A DNA stretch of 14,981 nucleotides from Candidatus Hydrogenedentota bacterium (GCA_029554925.1 JAKPUV010000015.1:1-14981), one strand, 5' to 3'; counted from the stretch's first letter, positions 6,346-14,029 are shown. Notes: a model not told the origin generated them from the letters alone. Numbers and translations are program-made.

Positions 6346-7756
6346 TTCCCGGTTGGAGCCTCCCTCCCTGCCGGTCCGTGGGCCAGTAGGTGTCGAAGAG
6401 CGTGTCCCCGTAGCGCCGCATCCACCCGTCCAGGGCGGCGCGCATTTTGGCGAGTTTTCGCGCGCAGGCTGGATCCTTGGCGAGGTTGCGCGTCTCCTCC
6501 GGATCGTTCCCCAGGTCGTACAGCTCCTCGCCATGCACCAGATAGCGGCTGTACTTCCACTCCCGCGTTCGCCAGGTGCGGATGGGGTTCACCCACTGCT
6601 GCTTGCCGTAGTACTGCACGGCCACGCCCTCCCTCGGCGCGGACAGGGCCCCGCCGGACAGCAACGGAACGAGGGACATGCCGTCCCCTTCGGGCGCGTC
6701 CCGCCGCGCAAGAGCGCACAGGGTCGGCGTGATGTCCGCCAGGGAGACCAGGTCATCATTGCGGACACCCGCCCCCCCGCCGAAGCGCGCGGGCACCCGA
6801 ATGATCAGGGGCACCCGGACAAGCTGGTCGTACATGAAGGGGCCCTTGTAGACCAGGCGGTGGTGCGTGTCCATGTCGCCGTGGTCGGAGACATACACGA
6901 CCACCGTGTTTTCCGACATGTGCAGGGCATCCAGCGCATCCAACAGCCGCCCCACCTCGCGGTCCACCAGTTGGCATTTGTCGCGGTAGGCCAGACGATA
7001 TTTTTCCAAGGCTTCGTCCGGCCAGTCGCGGAACGGCTTTCCCTGGTCCTCCGCAAGGAACTGCCGCTGGGGGGCGGGTTTCCCCTCCAGGGTGTCCGTC
7101 CACGAAGCGGGACGCGGCACGGGCGGCCCATCGGGCCGGGGGCCATCGGCGGAGATAACCTTCGCCGCCTCATAAATGTCGTGCGGATTGATGTAGTTGA
7201 CGAAAAGGGCAAATGGCTGCTTCGCCGCCGTGCGCGCCTTCATGAAGTCCAGCGCCTTCTCCGTCGCGCCGACGTGGGAATCGCCGTCCAGGTCGGAGAC
7301 GTTGAAGTCCGTTGCATGGTCCCTGCGGTTCCCCAAGTGCCACTTGCCGAAATACCCGGTGTGGTATCCCGCCACTGTTAGAAGCCGCCCGAGCGTGGGA
7401 GGGCCGGGTGCCATCGCCTCGATCCGCCCCCCGTCATGCCGCTGGACGTCGAGGTTCCCCAGGACGCCGGTCCGGTGGGGATACAGGCCCGTATACAGGG
7501 TGGAGCGGCTCGGCGAACATTGCGGGGTGGTGCAGAAAGCCTCACGGAACCACACGCCCGACTTTGCCAGGCGGTCCAGCGCGGGGGTGTCGAAGAAGGA
7601 GTCGGCCACGCCCAGGGCGCGGCCATGCTGCTGGTCGCTGCAGATCAGCAGGATGTTCGGCCGGTCCACGCCGACCTCATCTGCCCCGGCGCGCCGCAGG
7701 GCCAGAAGACTTCCGGCGGAGGCGCCGAGAAAGGTTCTGCGGGACAGGCTCTTCAT
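6338..7756 (-). CDS. Sulfatase A, Tat-exported S1-type arylsulfatase family
   Basis: A 472-residue sulfatase that removes sulfate esters, probably in the periplasm. Residues 1-25 look like a twin-arginine signal (SRRTFLGASAGSLLAL). The maturation motif CSPSR is at 80-84 (CSPSRSTLYTG), where Cys80 would become formylglycine. Further family landmarks are RPNILLICSDQQ at 32-43 (metal-binding Asp41), GKWHLG at 137-142, NPHD at 190-193, SDHGDM at 290-295 (Asp291, His292) and KGPFMYDQLVRVPLIIR at 304-320. The C-terminal ELYDLGNDPEETRNLA (about 411-426) is standard for the family. The start is the ATG of the Tat signal, which overlaps the upstream sulfatase's stop as ATGA. Sulfate-ester specificity (carbon position, sugar) is not readable. 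Maturation needs an FGE or anSME enzyme encoded elsewhere. Confidence 0.95.
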   Translation of the reverse strand: MKSLSRRTFLGASAGSLLALRRAGADEVGVDRPNILLICSDQQHGRALGVADSFFDTPALDRLAKSGVWFREAFCTTPQCSPSRSTLYTGLYPHRTGVLGNLDVQRHDGGRIEAMAPGPPTLGRLLTVAGYHTGYFGKWHLGNRRDHATDFNVSDLDGDSHVGATEKALDFMKARTAAKQPFALFVNYINPHDIYEAAKVISADGPRPDGPPVPRPASWTDTLEGKPAPQRQFLAEDQGKPFRDWPDEALEKYRLAYRDKCQLVDREVGRLLDALDALHMSENTVVVYVSDHGDMDTHHRLVYKGPFMYDQLVRVPLIIRVPARFGGGAGVRNDDLVSLADITPTLCALARRDAPEGDGMSLVPLLSGGALSAPREGVAVQYYGKQQWVNPIRTWRTREWKYSRYLVHGEELYDLGNDPEETRNLAKDPACARKLAKMRAALDGWMRRYGDTLFDTYWPTDRQGGRLQPGNG

Positions 7757-9156
7757 GACGCAGGAATCCTCTCGGGAAGGGTTTCGCGGTACTCCGCCCA
7801 GCGCGCGCGCAGGGCGTCCAGACGATCCGCATGCGCGGAGTCCGCCGCGAGGTTGCGCGTCTCGTGGGGGTCCGCCGCCAGGTCGTAGAGTTCCTCCATG
7901 GCGGGGTCCGTGTCCACCCAGCGGATATAGGTCCATCCCTCGGCGCGAAGGCCCTCGCTCCGGGGGATGAGCGGATGCTTGAAGAGATGCTCGAAATACC
8001 AGTCCCTCCGCCAGTCCCCGGGGTTGTCCCCCCGCGCCAGTTCCAGGAGACTGCGGCCCTGCATGGTGGCCGGCACGGCCAGTCCGGCCCGTTCGGTGAT
8101 CGTCGGAGCCAAGTCAATGTTGAGCGCCATGGGGTCCAGCGCGCGCCCGCGCATCCCCTCCGGGAGCGACGGATCAAACAGGACCAGGGGCACGCGGATG
8201 CTCTCCTCATAGGCGTACCACTTTCCGGCCAGGCCGCGCTCGCCGTAAAACGCGCCGTTGTCCCCGATGAGCAGGATGACCGTGTTGTCCGCGACCCCGG
8301 CGGCGTCCAGGGCGGCGCGGATGCGGCCGATGGCCCGGTCCACCCCGGTGATCATGCGGAACACGTCGCGCATGGACTCCTGGTAGAAGTCGGGGGTGCA
8401 GAAGCGGACCCCCCAGCGCATGCGCCCCTCGCTGTTCTTCAGAAAGTCAGGGAGCGCCTCAAAGTCCGCACAGGAGGAATGCGGCTGCGGCGGAACGGAT
8501 ACATCCCGGTAGAGGGACTCGCATTCCGGCTCGGGCGGGTAGGGACGCCGCGCATAATCGTGCGAATGGGGCGCGTCGAAACCGACGGTAAGGCAGAAGG
8601 GTTTCCCTTTCGGAACGGAGCCGATGAAATCCGACGCCATGTCGGCGGTGATGCGGGTGACATGGCGGCGTTCGCCGTCCACCTCGCGGAAGAAGGGCTC
8701 CTTCCCCGGAGGCAGGGGCCGCACCCCCAAAGAATCGGGCGGCGTGCCGCCCACGCCGTACTTCCCGACATGGCAGGTTTCATACCCCGCCGCATGCAGC
8801 AGGGCCGGATAGGTGCGCGCCAAATCCTCCGGCGTCAGGGGGGTGGAAAAGTCATGCACTCCGTGGCTGCGGGCGTGCATGCCCGTCAGGATGGAGGCGC
8901 GGCTCGTGCAGCAGATGGGCGTGGTCACAAAGGCATTGCGGAAGTGGACACCCCCGGCGGCCAGCCGGTCCATCTCCGGCGTCTGGAGGATGGGGTGTCC
9001 GGCGAACCCCGCCATGTCCCACCGGTGGTCATCCGTGATGATGACGACGATGTTCGGCGCGGCCTCTTCCCGCGCGGGTGCGCGCCGCGCCGCCAGGGCG
9101 GCCAAGGCCGCTGTTCCCGTGCCCGCCATGAACGCCCTTCGGCTCAACCCGGCCAT
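7753..9156 (-). CDS. Sulfatase B, Tat-exported S1-type sulfatase with CCTSR motif
   Basis: A 467-residue sulfatase and the first gene of the minus-strand string. The start at 9156 has a strong AGGAGG seven bases upstream. Residues 1-30 carry a twin-arginine signal (SRRAFMAGTGTAALAALAA). The maturation site reads ICCTSRASILTG at 81-92; Cys82 is the expected formylglycine, with Thr where proline is most common. Metal and substrate landmarks are APNIVVIITDDHRWD at 33-47 (Asp42, Asp43), HVGKYG at 129-134, DAPHSHD at 194-200, and LIGDNGAFYGERGLAGKWYAYEESIRVPL at 296-324, with Asp299-Asn300 as the C-terminal metal pair and Lys312. It ends with the usual ELYDLAADPHETRNLA. It is a different subfamily from sulfatase A by these motifs. 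Substrate unknown; the family call is secure. Confidence 0.95.
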   Translation of the reverse strand: MAGLSRRAFMAGTGTAALAALAARRAPAREEAAPNIVVIITDDHRWDMAGFAGHPILQTPEMDRLAAGGVHFRNAFVTTPICCTSRASILTGMHARSHGVHDFSTPLTPEDLARTYPALLHAAGYETCHVGKYGVGGTPPDSLGVRPLPPGKEPFFREVDGERRHVTRITADMASDFIGSVPKGKPFCLTVGFDAPHSHDYARRPYPPEPECESLYRDVSVPPQPHSSCADFEALPDFLKNSEGRMRWGVRFCTPDFYQESMRDVFRMITGVDRAIGRIRAALDAAGVADNTVILLIGDNGAFYGERGLAGKWYAYEESIRVPLVLFDPSLPEGMRGRALDPMALNIDLAPTITERAGLAVPATMQGRSLLELARGDNPGDWRRDWYFEHLFKHPLIPRSEGLRAEGWTYIRWVDTDPAMEELYDLAADPHETRNLAADSAHADRLDALRARWAEYRETLPERIPAS

Positions 9157-9188
9157 GCGCGGTCCTCCTGAGGTGTGGTGTGGTTTTC

Positions 9189-9217
9189 ACTGTAGCACGT
9201 TCGGCAAGTCCGGGCAA
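9189..9217 (-). promoter_or_regulatory. Candidate sigma-70-type promoter for the sulfatase B gene string
   Basis: On the minus strand TTGCCC (9217-9212), 17 bp, TACAGT (9194-9189): each box matches consensus at 4 of 6 with ideal spacing. Transcription would begin near 9182, giving a leader of about 25 bases that contains the AGGAGG ribosome site of sulfatase B. Confidence 0.45.
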
Positions 9218-9239
9218 GTGGAAGCGTGTTCGGGGCAGC

Positions 9240-9311
9240 ATGGACAATATGGACTTTATGGACGGAATGGACAGAGCTCTGTCCGTGCAGGTCCGTGTCG
9301 GTCCGTGGAAG
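9240..9311. repeat. 72-bp element of facing tandem repeats (ATGGAC-N3 x4, then GTCCGTG-N3 x3)
   Basis: The left half is four 9-bp units starting ATGGAC at 9240, 9249, 9258 and 9267. The right half is three 10-bp units starting GTCCGTG at 9281, 9291 and 9301. The centre is a perfect 16-bp palindrome, GGACAGAGCTCTGTCC (9269-9284). Each right unit can pair with a left unit (9281 with 9267, 9291 with 9258, 9301 with 9249), giving three stem segments separated by small internal loops, with a G-U pair at the same place in each when read as plus-strand RNA. It sits between divergent sulfatase genes, just before the sulfatase C -10 box. It is not coding in any convincing way. It could be a regulator-binding array, a structured RNA or a REP-like dispersed repeat. 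Confidence 0.8.
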
Positions 9312-9315
9312 GGTC

Positions 9316-9324
9316 TGCTATACT
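9316..9324 (+). promoter_or_regulatory. Extended -10 promoter element for sulfatase C
   Basis: TATACT (9319-9324), preceded by TGC, forms a TG-n extended -10 box 25 bp before the sulfatase C ATG. No clear -35 box is present; the position where one would lie is inside the 72-bp repeat. The surrounding 14 bases (9311-9324) match those before rsmE at 13 positions. Confidence 0.5.
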
Positions 9325-9349
9325 GCCTGCTCACCCGGAGGACACGGTC

Positions 9350-10915
9350 ATGTCAACAGGTTCCGGTGGAATTTCACGCAGGACATTCATGGGCCGCGCG
9401 GGGGCGGCGGCGGCCGCCGCGGCGGTGCGTCCGGCCCTGGGGGCGGCTCCTTCCCATCCGCCCAAGCGGCCCAACATCCTGTTTCTTATGGCGGACCAGA
9501 TGCGGGGCGACTGTCTTGGCGTGGCGGGAAATCAAGTCATCCAGACGCCTCATTTGGACCGGCTTGCCGCGCAGGGCTATTATTTCGCGTGGGCCTACAG
9601 TTCGACCCCCTCCTGCACCCCGGCCCGCGCGGCGCTGCTGACGGGCATGTCGCCCTGGAACCACGGGCAGTTGGGCTACGGCCGCGTGGCGGAGAAGTAC
9701 CCGTACGAGAAGGCGCAGGCCCTGCGCGATGCCGGATACCACTGCTACGCCGTGGGGAAAATGCACTTCACGCCCCAGCGGAACCTGCACGGCTACCATG
9801 AGACGGTGCTGGATGAGTCAGGCCGGGCGGAGTCGCCCGATTTCCGCAGCGACTACCGGGGCTGGTTCCGCTCGCAGGCGCCGACCCTGAACCCGGACGC
9901 CACGGGGATCGGCTGGAACGACAACACCTCCGCGCCCTATGCCCTGCCGGAGGAGCTGCACCCCACGCGATGGACGGCGGACGTTGCGGAGCGGTTTCTG
10001 GATTCCTATTCGGGGGACGCCCCCTTTTTCCTCAAGGTGTCCTTTGCCCGGCCCCACAGCCCCTACGACCCCCCGGCCCGGTGGATGGACGCCTACCGCG
10101 ACGCCCCCCTGCCCGAGCGGGCTGTGGGCGACTGGGCGGAGCGGTATACCCCCTGCAGCGACAACAGCGCCAGCATGTGGCACGGCGACCTCGGCCCCGA
10201 GGCGGCGCGCGCCGCCCGGCAGGGCTATTACGGCTCCGTGTCCTTCCTGGACGAGCAGATCGGACGCGTGCTGGCCGCTTTGGAACGGCGCGGGGACCTG
10301 GAGAACACACTGATCCTGTTCACCGCCGACCACGGCGACATGACGGGGGACCACCATCTCTGGCGCAAAACCTACGCCTACGAGGGGTCGGCGCACATCC
10401 CCATGATGGTGCGCTGCCCTGCGGGCTGGACCCAGGCCCCGGCGGGAACACGGTTGGAAAATCCCGTGGAGCTGCGCGACGTGCTGCCGACGTTTCTCGA
10501 TGCGGCGGGCGTCGCCAACGCTCCGGCGATGGACGGCAGCAGCCTGCTTCGGCTGGCCCGCGACCCGAAGGCCGACTGGCGGCCCTGGATTGACCTGGAG
10601 CATTGCCGCTGCTACGCCGAAAGCCACAACTGGACGGCCCTCACGGACGGACGGATGAAGTACATCTACCAGTTCGAGGACGGCCGCGAGCAGCTTTTCG
10701 ACCTGACGGAGGACCCGTGCGAGCTGCGGGACCTTTCCGGCGTCCCCGGCAGCGCCGGAGTGCTGGCGGAATGGCGCGGGCGCATGACGGAGCATCTGGC
10801 ACCGCGCGGGGAGGAGTTTGTGAAGAACGGCAGGCTCGTCACCCGGCCGCACGCGGTGCTGTATTCGCCGAACTACCCCGGAGGCCCGCCCGCCCCTAAA
10901 GGAAAAAAGACCTGA
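9350..10915 (+). CDS. Sulfatase C, Tat-exported S1-type sulfatase with CTPAR motif
   Basis: A 521-residue sulfatase on the plus strand, divergent from the other two. The ATG at 9350 has GGAGG eight bases upstream. Residues 1-32 are a twin-arginine signal (SRRTFMGRAG, then an alanine run), so the enzyme should act outside the cytoplasm. The maturation motif is SCTPARAALLTG at 88-99, with Cys89 the expected formylglycine. Other family sites are RPNILFLMADQMRGD at 40-54 (Asp49), AVGKMHF at 134-140, FARPHSPYDPP at 232-242, FTADHGDMTGDHH at 324-336 (Asp327, His328) and KTYAYEGSAHIPMMVR at 340-355. The C-terminal part has WTALTDGRMKYIYQFEDGREQLFDL. The motif set places it in a third subfamily, distinct from A and B, so three different sulfate esters may be attacked. 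Substrate unknown. The stop lies four bases from the convergent LOG gene stop. Confidence 0.95.
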   Translation: MSTGSGGISRRTFMGRAGAAAAAAAVRPALGAAPSHPPKRPNILFLMADQMRGDCLGVAGNQVIQTPHLDRLAAQGYYFAWAYSSTPSCTPARAALLTGMSPWNHGQLGYGRVAEKYPYEKAQALRDAGYHCYAVGKMHFTPQRNLHGYHETVLDESGRAESPDFRSDYRGWFRSQAPTLNPDATGIGWNDNTSAPYALPEELHPTRWTADVAERFLDSYSGDAPFFLKVSFARPHSPYDPPARWMDAYRDAPLPERAVGDWAERYTPCSDNSASMWHGDLGPEAARAARQGYYGSVSFLDEQIGRVLAALERRGDLENTLILFTADHGDMTGDHHLWRKTYAYEGSAHIPMMVRCPAGWTQAPAGTRLENPVELRDVLPTFLDAAGVANAPAMDGSSLLRLARDPKADWRPWIDLEHCRCYAESHNWTALTDGRMKYIYQFEDGREQLFDLTEDPCELRDLSGVPGSAGVLAEWRGRMTEHLAPRGEEFVKNGRLVTRPHAVLYSPNYPGGPPAPKGKKT

Positions 10916-10919
10916 CGTC

Positions 10920-11498
10920 TTACCCGGCGGCCTCGCGCTCGCGGATGACCGGCGGGTTCTCGCGGAACGAGGCGACGCACTTCCGTACAAGGTCCGCCGG
11001 GTCGGACGAGAAGAAAAGGCGTGAGCCCGTCGGCTTCTCGATCACCGGCAGGATGTCGTCCACATGGTCCGCAAATCCGCCGGTGCCGGTCAGCACGCCG
11101 ATCATGCGGCCCTCATCGTAGGCGATGGCGAACTCGCCTAGAGTGCCCGAGCGCCCGCCGACAATGATGATGATGTCGCAGCTGCGCACGCCGATGATCT
11201 CGCGCCCCATGAGGCCCGCCCCGGTGTAGATCATGACGTCAATGTGGTCCGTGGGGCTGCCGTAGTGGTCCACATGCTCGCGCACGCTGAGGGCCGGGGA
11301 CACGCCGATGGTGAGCCCCCCGGCGAGCTTGCAGCCGATGACCGCCTGGTGCGGAAGGCCCGGGCATCCGCCGGTGAGGATGGCGCACCCCTCCTCCGCG
11401 ATGGCGCGGCCGAGGGCGCGGCACCGCTCCTCAATTTCCGGGTCCATTTTTCCGCCCGCAGACCCCATGACGCCGATCTTGATTCTGCCGCACTCCAT
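10920..11498 (-). CDS. LOG/TIGR00725-like Rossmann-fold protein
   Basis: A 192-residue cytoplasmic protein of the LOG ('lysine decarboxylase-like', DprA-related) superfamily, closest by eye to the TIGR00725 group. It starts with a Rossmann strand and glycine loop (IKIGVMGSAGG, 6-16), has ILTGGCPGLPHQAV at 40-53, then DIIIIVGGRSGTLGEFAIAYDEGR at 108-131. The GG-R-S-GT-x-x-E loop corresponds to the PGGxGTxxE nucleotide-phosphate motif of LOG enzymes but has one extra residue between GG and GT. True LOG proteins release the base from cytokinin nucleotides; for this branch the substrate is not established, so no enzyme name is given. It is last in the tlyA-recN string, 13 bases after the recN stop, with AGGA upstream of the ATG. 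Family moderately sure, function open. Confidence 0.82.
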   Translation of the reverse strand: MECGRIKIGVMGSAGGKMDPEIEERCRALGRAIAEEGCAILTGGCPGLPHQAVIGCKLAGGLTIGVSPALSVREHVDHYGSPTDHIDVMIYTGAGLMGREIIGVRSCDIIIIVGGRSGTLGEFAIAYDEGRMIGVLTGTGGFADHVDDILPVIEKPTGSRLFFSSDPADLVRKCVASFRENPPVIREREAAG

Positions 11499-11511
11499 GC
11501 CATAACTTCCT

Positions 11512-13185
11512 TTACTTCTTTGAACCCATGTCCCGCAGCAGCGCGCGCGCGTGCTCCAGGGACACGTCGGAAAGCGACCCGTCCAGCAGCCTGGCCAGTT
11601 CCCGCTCCCGATCTTCGCCGTCCACGCGCGCCACGGCGGTCGCCGTGACGCCCCTGCGGACCTGTTTCTCGACCCGGTAATGCGCGTCCGCGGCGGCGGC
11701 GATCTGGGGCAGGTGGCTGATGCACAGCACCTGGTGCGACGCCGCCAGCGCCGCCATCTTCTCCGCCACGCGCCTTGCCACCACGCCGCCGACGCCGGCG
11801 TCTATCTCGTCAAACACCAGCGTGGGGATGCGGTCCATCCCCGCAAACACCGACTTCAGGGCGAGCATCACCCGGGACATTTCGCCGCCCGAGGCCACGG
11901 CGCGCAGGGGCTTCGGCTTTTCCCCGGCGTTGGCGGAGAGCAGGAACTCCACGCCATCCACCCCGTGGGCGCACAGAGGGATGTCCGTGAAGCGCGTCTC
12001 AAAGCGGGCACCCTTCATGTCCAGGTTACGCAGGGTTTCCGCGATCTTCTTGTCCAGGGCCGCGGCGGCCTTCCTGCGGACGGCGGACAGGGCCTGCGCG
12101 TCCCCGGCCGCCTCAGCGCGCAGGCGCGCCTCCTCCGCCCGCATCCCCGCAAGGCGCGCGTCGCGCGTGTCGTACCCCGCCAGTTCGGCGGCGGCCCGGT
12201 CACGGTACGCCAGGATTTCGGCGACATCTGCGCCGTACTTGCGCTTGAGGTCGTTAAGCGCCCCCTGCCTTCGGTGGAGCGCGTCCAGCTCCGCCGGATC
12301 GTACTCCGACTCGGAAAGGTTTCCGCGCAGCGTCTCCGCGACGGCCTCCACCTGCGCGCGCGCCTCCTGAAGGGGCGCACAAAGTTCCAGAAACTCTCCG
12401 CTGATCTCCCCGAGCTCGGCGACGTCGGACAGGGCGCGGTCCAGCAGGTCGACCGCCGAGGCGGCCTCGCCCTCGTAGAGGGCGGCATAGGCCGACTGGG
12501 AAAGGCCGCGCAGCTGTTCCGCGTGGGTGATGCGGCTCAGGCGGTCCCGAAGTTCCTCCTCCTCGCCGGGCTGCAGCCCCGCGGCGTCAATCTCCCCCAG
12601 CTCGTGGCGCAGAAAGTCCATGCGCCGCGCCGTGTCCCGGTCGTCGGATTCCGCGGCCGCGATCCCGCGGGCCAGCACGTTGAGCGCGGCCACCTTCGCC
12701 GCCAGCGCCTCCGCCCGCGGGCCCGCGCCCGCGTAGGCGTCGAGCACCTCCCGCTGGAGCTCGGGCCGCAGTAGCGACTGGTGCTCGTGCTGGCCGTGGA
12801 GGTCCACCAGTTCGTCGCCCAGGGCCGCGAGCACGGAGACGGGCACCATGCGCCCCCCGGCGAAGGCCTTGCTCCTGCCATCGGCATGAACCGTGCGCGC
12901 CAGGATAAGGACGCCGTCCTCCAGGGGAATGTCATGCTCCGCGAGCAGGGCGAGCAGGCGCGCGGAGGGCCGGACGAGGGTGAACGCCGCCTCGACGCGG
13001 GCGGCGTCGGCGCCCGAGCGGACCATGTCCGCCGAGGCGCGCGCGCCCAGGACCAGGTTAAGCGCGCCGATGACGATGGACTTCCCCGCGCCTGTCTCGC
13101 CCGTGAGGGCGTTGAACCCAGGAGACAGGGAAAGCTCCAGCCGGTCGATCAGGGCGTAGTTCTGTATGTGCAGGGTGTCCAGCAT
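11512..13185 (-). CDS. recN: DNA repair protein RecN
   Basis: A 557-residue SMC-like ATPase of double-strand break repair, of normal family length. It begins MLDTLHIQNYALIDRLELSL, with Walker A GETGAGKS at 29-36. DLHGQHEHQ follows in the N-terminal lobe, then a long helical coiled-coil region (about 160-380) rich in Glu, Arg and Ala. The C-terminal lobe has the ABC signature ASGGEMSR at about 431-438, Walker B TLVFDEIDAGVGG at about 455-467 and CISHLPQIAAAAD. RecN acts in the cytoplasm, bridging DNA ends and supporting RecA. The ATG at 13185 lies seven bases after the tlyA stop. An upstream extension would overlap tlyA and lacks family similarity. The tlyA-recN order is common in bacteria. 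Call secure. Confidence 0.97.
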   Translation of the reverse strand: MLDTLHIQNYALIDRLELSLSPGFNALTGETGAGKSIVIGALNLVLGARASADMVRSGADAARVEAAFTLVRPSARLLALLAEHDIPLEDGVLILARTVHADGRSKAFAGGRMVPVSVLAALGDELVDLHGQHEHQSLLRPELQREVLDAYAGAGPRAEALAAKVAALNVLARGIAAAESDDRDTARRMDFLRHELGEIDAAGLQPGEEEELRDRLSRITHAEQLRGLSQSAYAALYEGEAASAVDLLDRALSDVAELGEISGEFLELCAPLQEARAQVEAVAETLRGNLSESEYDPAELDALHRRQGALNDLKRKYGADVAEILAYRDRAAAELAGYDTRDARLAGMRAEEARLRAEAAGDAQALSAVRRKAAAALDKKIAETLRNLDMKGARFETRFTDIPLCAHGVDGVEFLLSANAGEKPKPLRAVASGGEMSRVMLALKSVFAGMDRIPTLVFDEIDAGVGGVVARRVAEKMAALAASHQVLCISHLPQIAAAADAHYRVEKQVRRGVTATAVARVDGEDRERELARLLDGSLSDVSLEHARALLRDMGSKK

Positions 13186-13192
13186 GGCGATT

Positions 13193-13954
13193 TCAGTGTG
13201 CTCCGGCGGTGTCGGGGGGCGGCGAAAACCGGTGGAGACGCGCCAGGAATTCGCGGTTCCCCGAGGGGCCCAGCAGCGGAGACGGTACCACATCCACAGC
13301 CCGGAATCCCAGCGCCTCCGCCGCCGCGCGCACGTCGCCCACAACCTCGGCGTGCGTCGCCTCGTCACGCACCACGCCCCCCTTTCCCACGCGGTCGCGG
13401 CCCGCCTCGAACTGGGGCTTGATCAGGGCGACCCCCTCCGGGTCGGGGCCGAGCAGGCGCAGCGTGGCGGGAAGCACGAGTTTCAGGGAGATGAACGAGC
13501 AGTCTATGGTGAAAAACACGGGGCGGTCGGCCAGGGTCTCCGGCTCCAAATAGCGGATGTTGCAGCGTTCCAGCACCACCACGCGGGGGTCCTGCCGAAG
13601 CTTCCAGGCGAGCTGCCCATAGCCGACGTCCACGGCGTACACCTTCGCCGCTCCGTGCTGGAGCAGACAGTCGGTAAACCCGCCCGTGGACGCCCCGACG
13701 TCGAGGGCGGTCTTCCCGGCCACATCCAGACCGAAGGCCTCGAAGGCCCCCTCCAGTTTGTCGCCCCCCCGGCTGACAAAGCGCGGGGGCTCGCGGAGCA
13801 CCAGCGGGATGTCCTCCGGATAGCGGGCGCCGGGCTTGTCGAGGGTCTGACCGTCGGGCAGGCACACCTGCCCCGCCTGGATGACACCCTGCGCCCGCGC
13901 GCGGGTCATTCCAAACCGGGCCTGCACCAGCATGTCCAGACGTTCCTTCGCCAT
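13193..13954 (-). CDS. tlyA: TlyA-family rRNA 2'-O-methyltransferase (S4 domain plus FtsJ-like)
   Basis: A 253-residue cytoplasmic protein joining an N-terminal S4 RNA-binding domain (MAKERLDMLVQARFGMTRARAQGVIQAGQV, about 1-60) to a Rossmann methyltransferase. TlyA proteins add 2'-O-methyl groups to cytidines in 16S and 23S rRNA, using S-adenosylmethionine. The cofactor loop is ALDVGASTGGFTDCLL at 83-98. The K-D-K-E set of the FtsJ fold is readable as Lys66 (SRGGDK), Asp151 (TIDCSF), Lys179 (ALIKPQFE) and Glu235 (GNREFLA). The ATG at 13954 fits family length; sequence further upstream is antisense to rsmE. A TATACT box ends only seven bases before this ATG, so the mRNA may be leaderless. recN follows seven bases after the stop. 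Family secure; the exact target nucleotides are assumed from homologues. Confidence 0.95.
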   Translation of the reverse strand: MAKERLDMLVQARFGMTRARAQGVIQAGQVCLPDGQTLDKPGARYPEDIPLVLREPPRFVSRGGDKLEGAFEAFGLDVAGKTALDVGASTGGFTDCLLQHGAAKVYAVDVGYGQLAWKLRQDPRVVVLERCNIRYLEPETLADRPVFFTIDCSFISLKLVLPATLRLLGPDPEGVALIKPQFEAGRDRVGKGGVVRDEATHAEVVGDVRAAAEALGFRAVDVVPSPLLGPSGNREFLARLHRFSPPPDTAGAH

Positions 13955-13961
13955 GACCGAG

Positions 13962-13967
13962 AGTATA
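13962..13967 (-). promoter_or_regulatory. -10 box of tlyA, placed for a leaderless transcript
   Basis: On the minus strand TATACT (5 of 6 to consensus) is followed by seven bases (CTCGGTC) and then the tlyA ATG. Transcription would begin on, or next to, the A of the start codon. No ribosome site is visible. No clear -35 box at 17 bp. Confidence 0.5.
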
Positions 13968-14029
13968 GCCGCACGACCTGCCGCGCGGCCAGCGGCGGGC
14001 CTGGAAAGGAGGAAGCGGGACTCCGGGTC

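Noticed and set aside
9240..9311. Small peptide MDNMDFMDGMD encoded by the repeat
   Set aside because: The Met-Asp periodicity is only the translation of the ATGGAC-N3 units. There is no ribosome site, and the pairing of the two halves explains the sequence better.
9240..9311. CRISPR-like repeat array
   Set aside because: Units are 9-10 bp with no spacers of 25-40 bp and no cas genes nearby.
14005..14012. AAAGGAGG as the ribosome site of rsmE
   Set aside because: It ends 32 bases before the ATG and upstream of the -10 box, so it would not be in the transcript; no closer in-frame start makes use of it.
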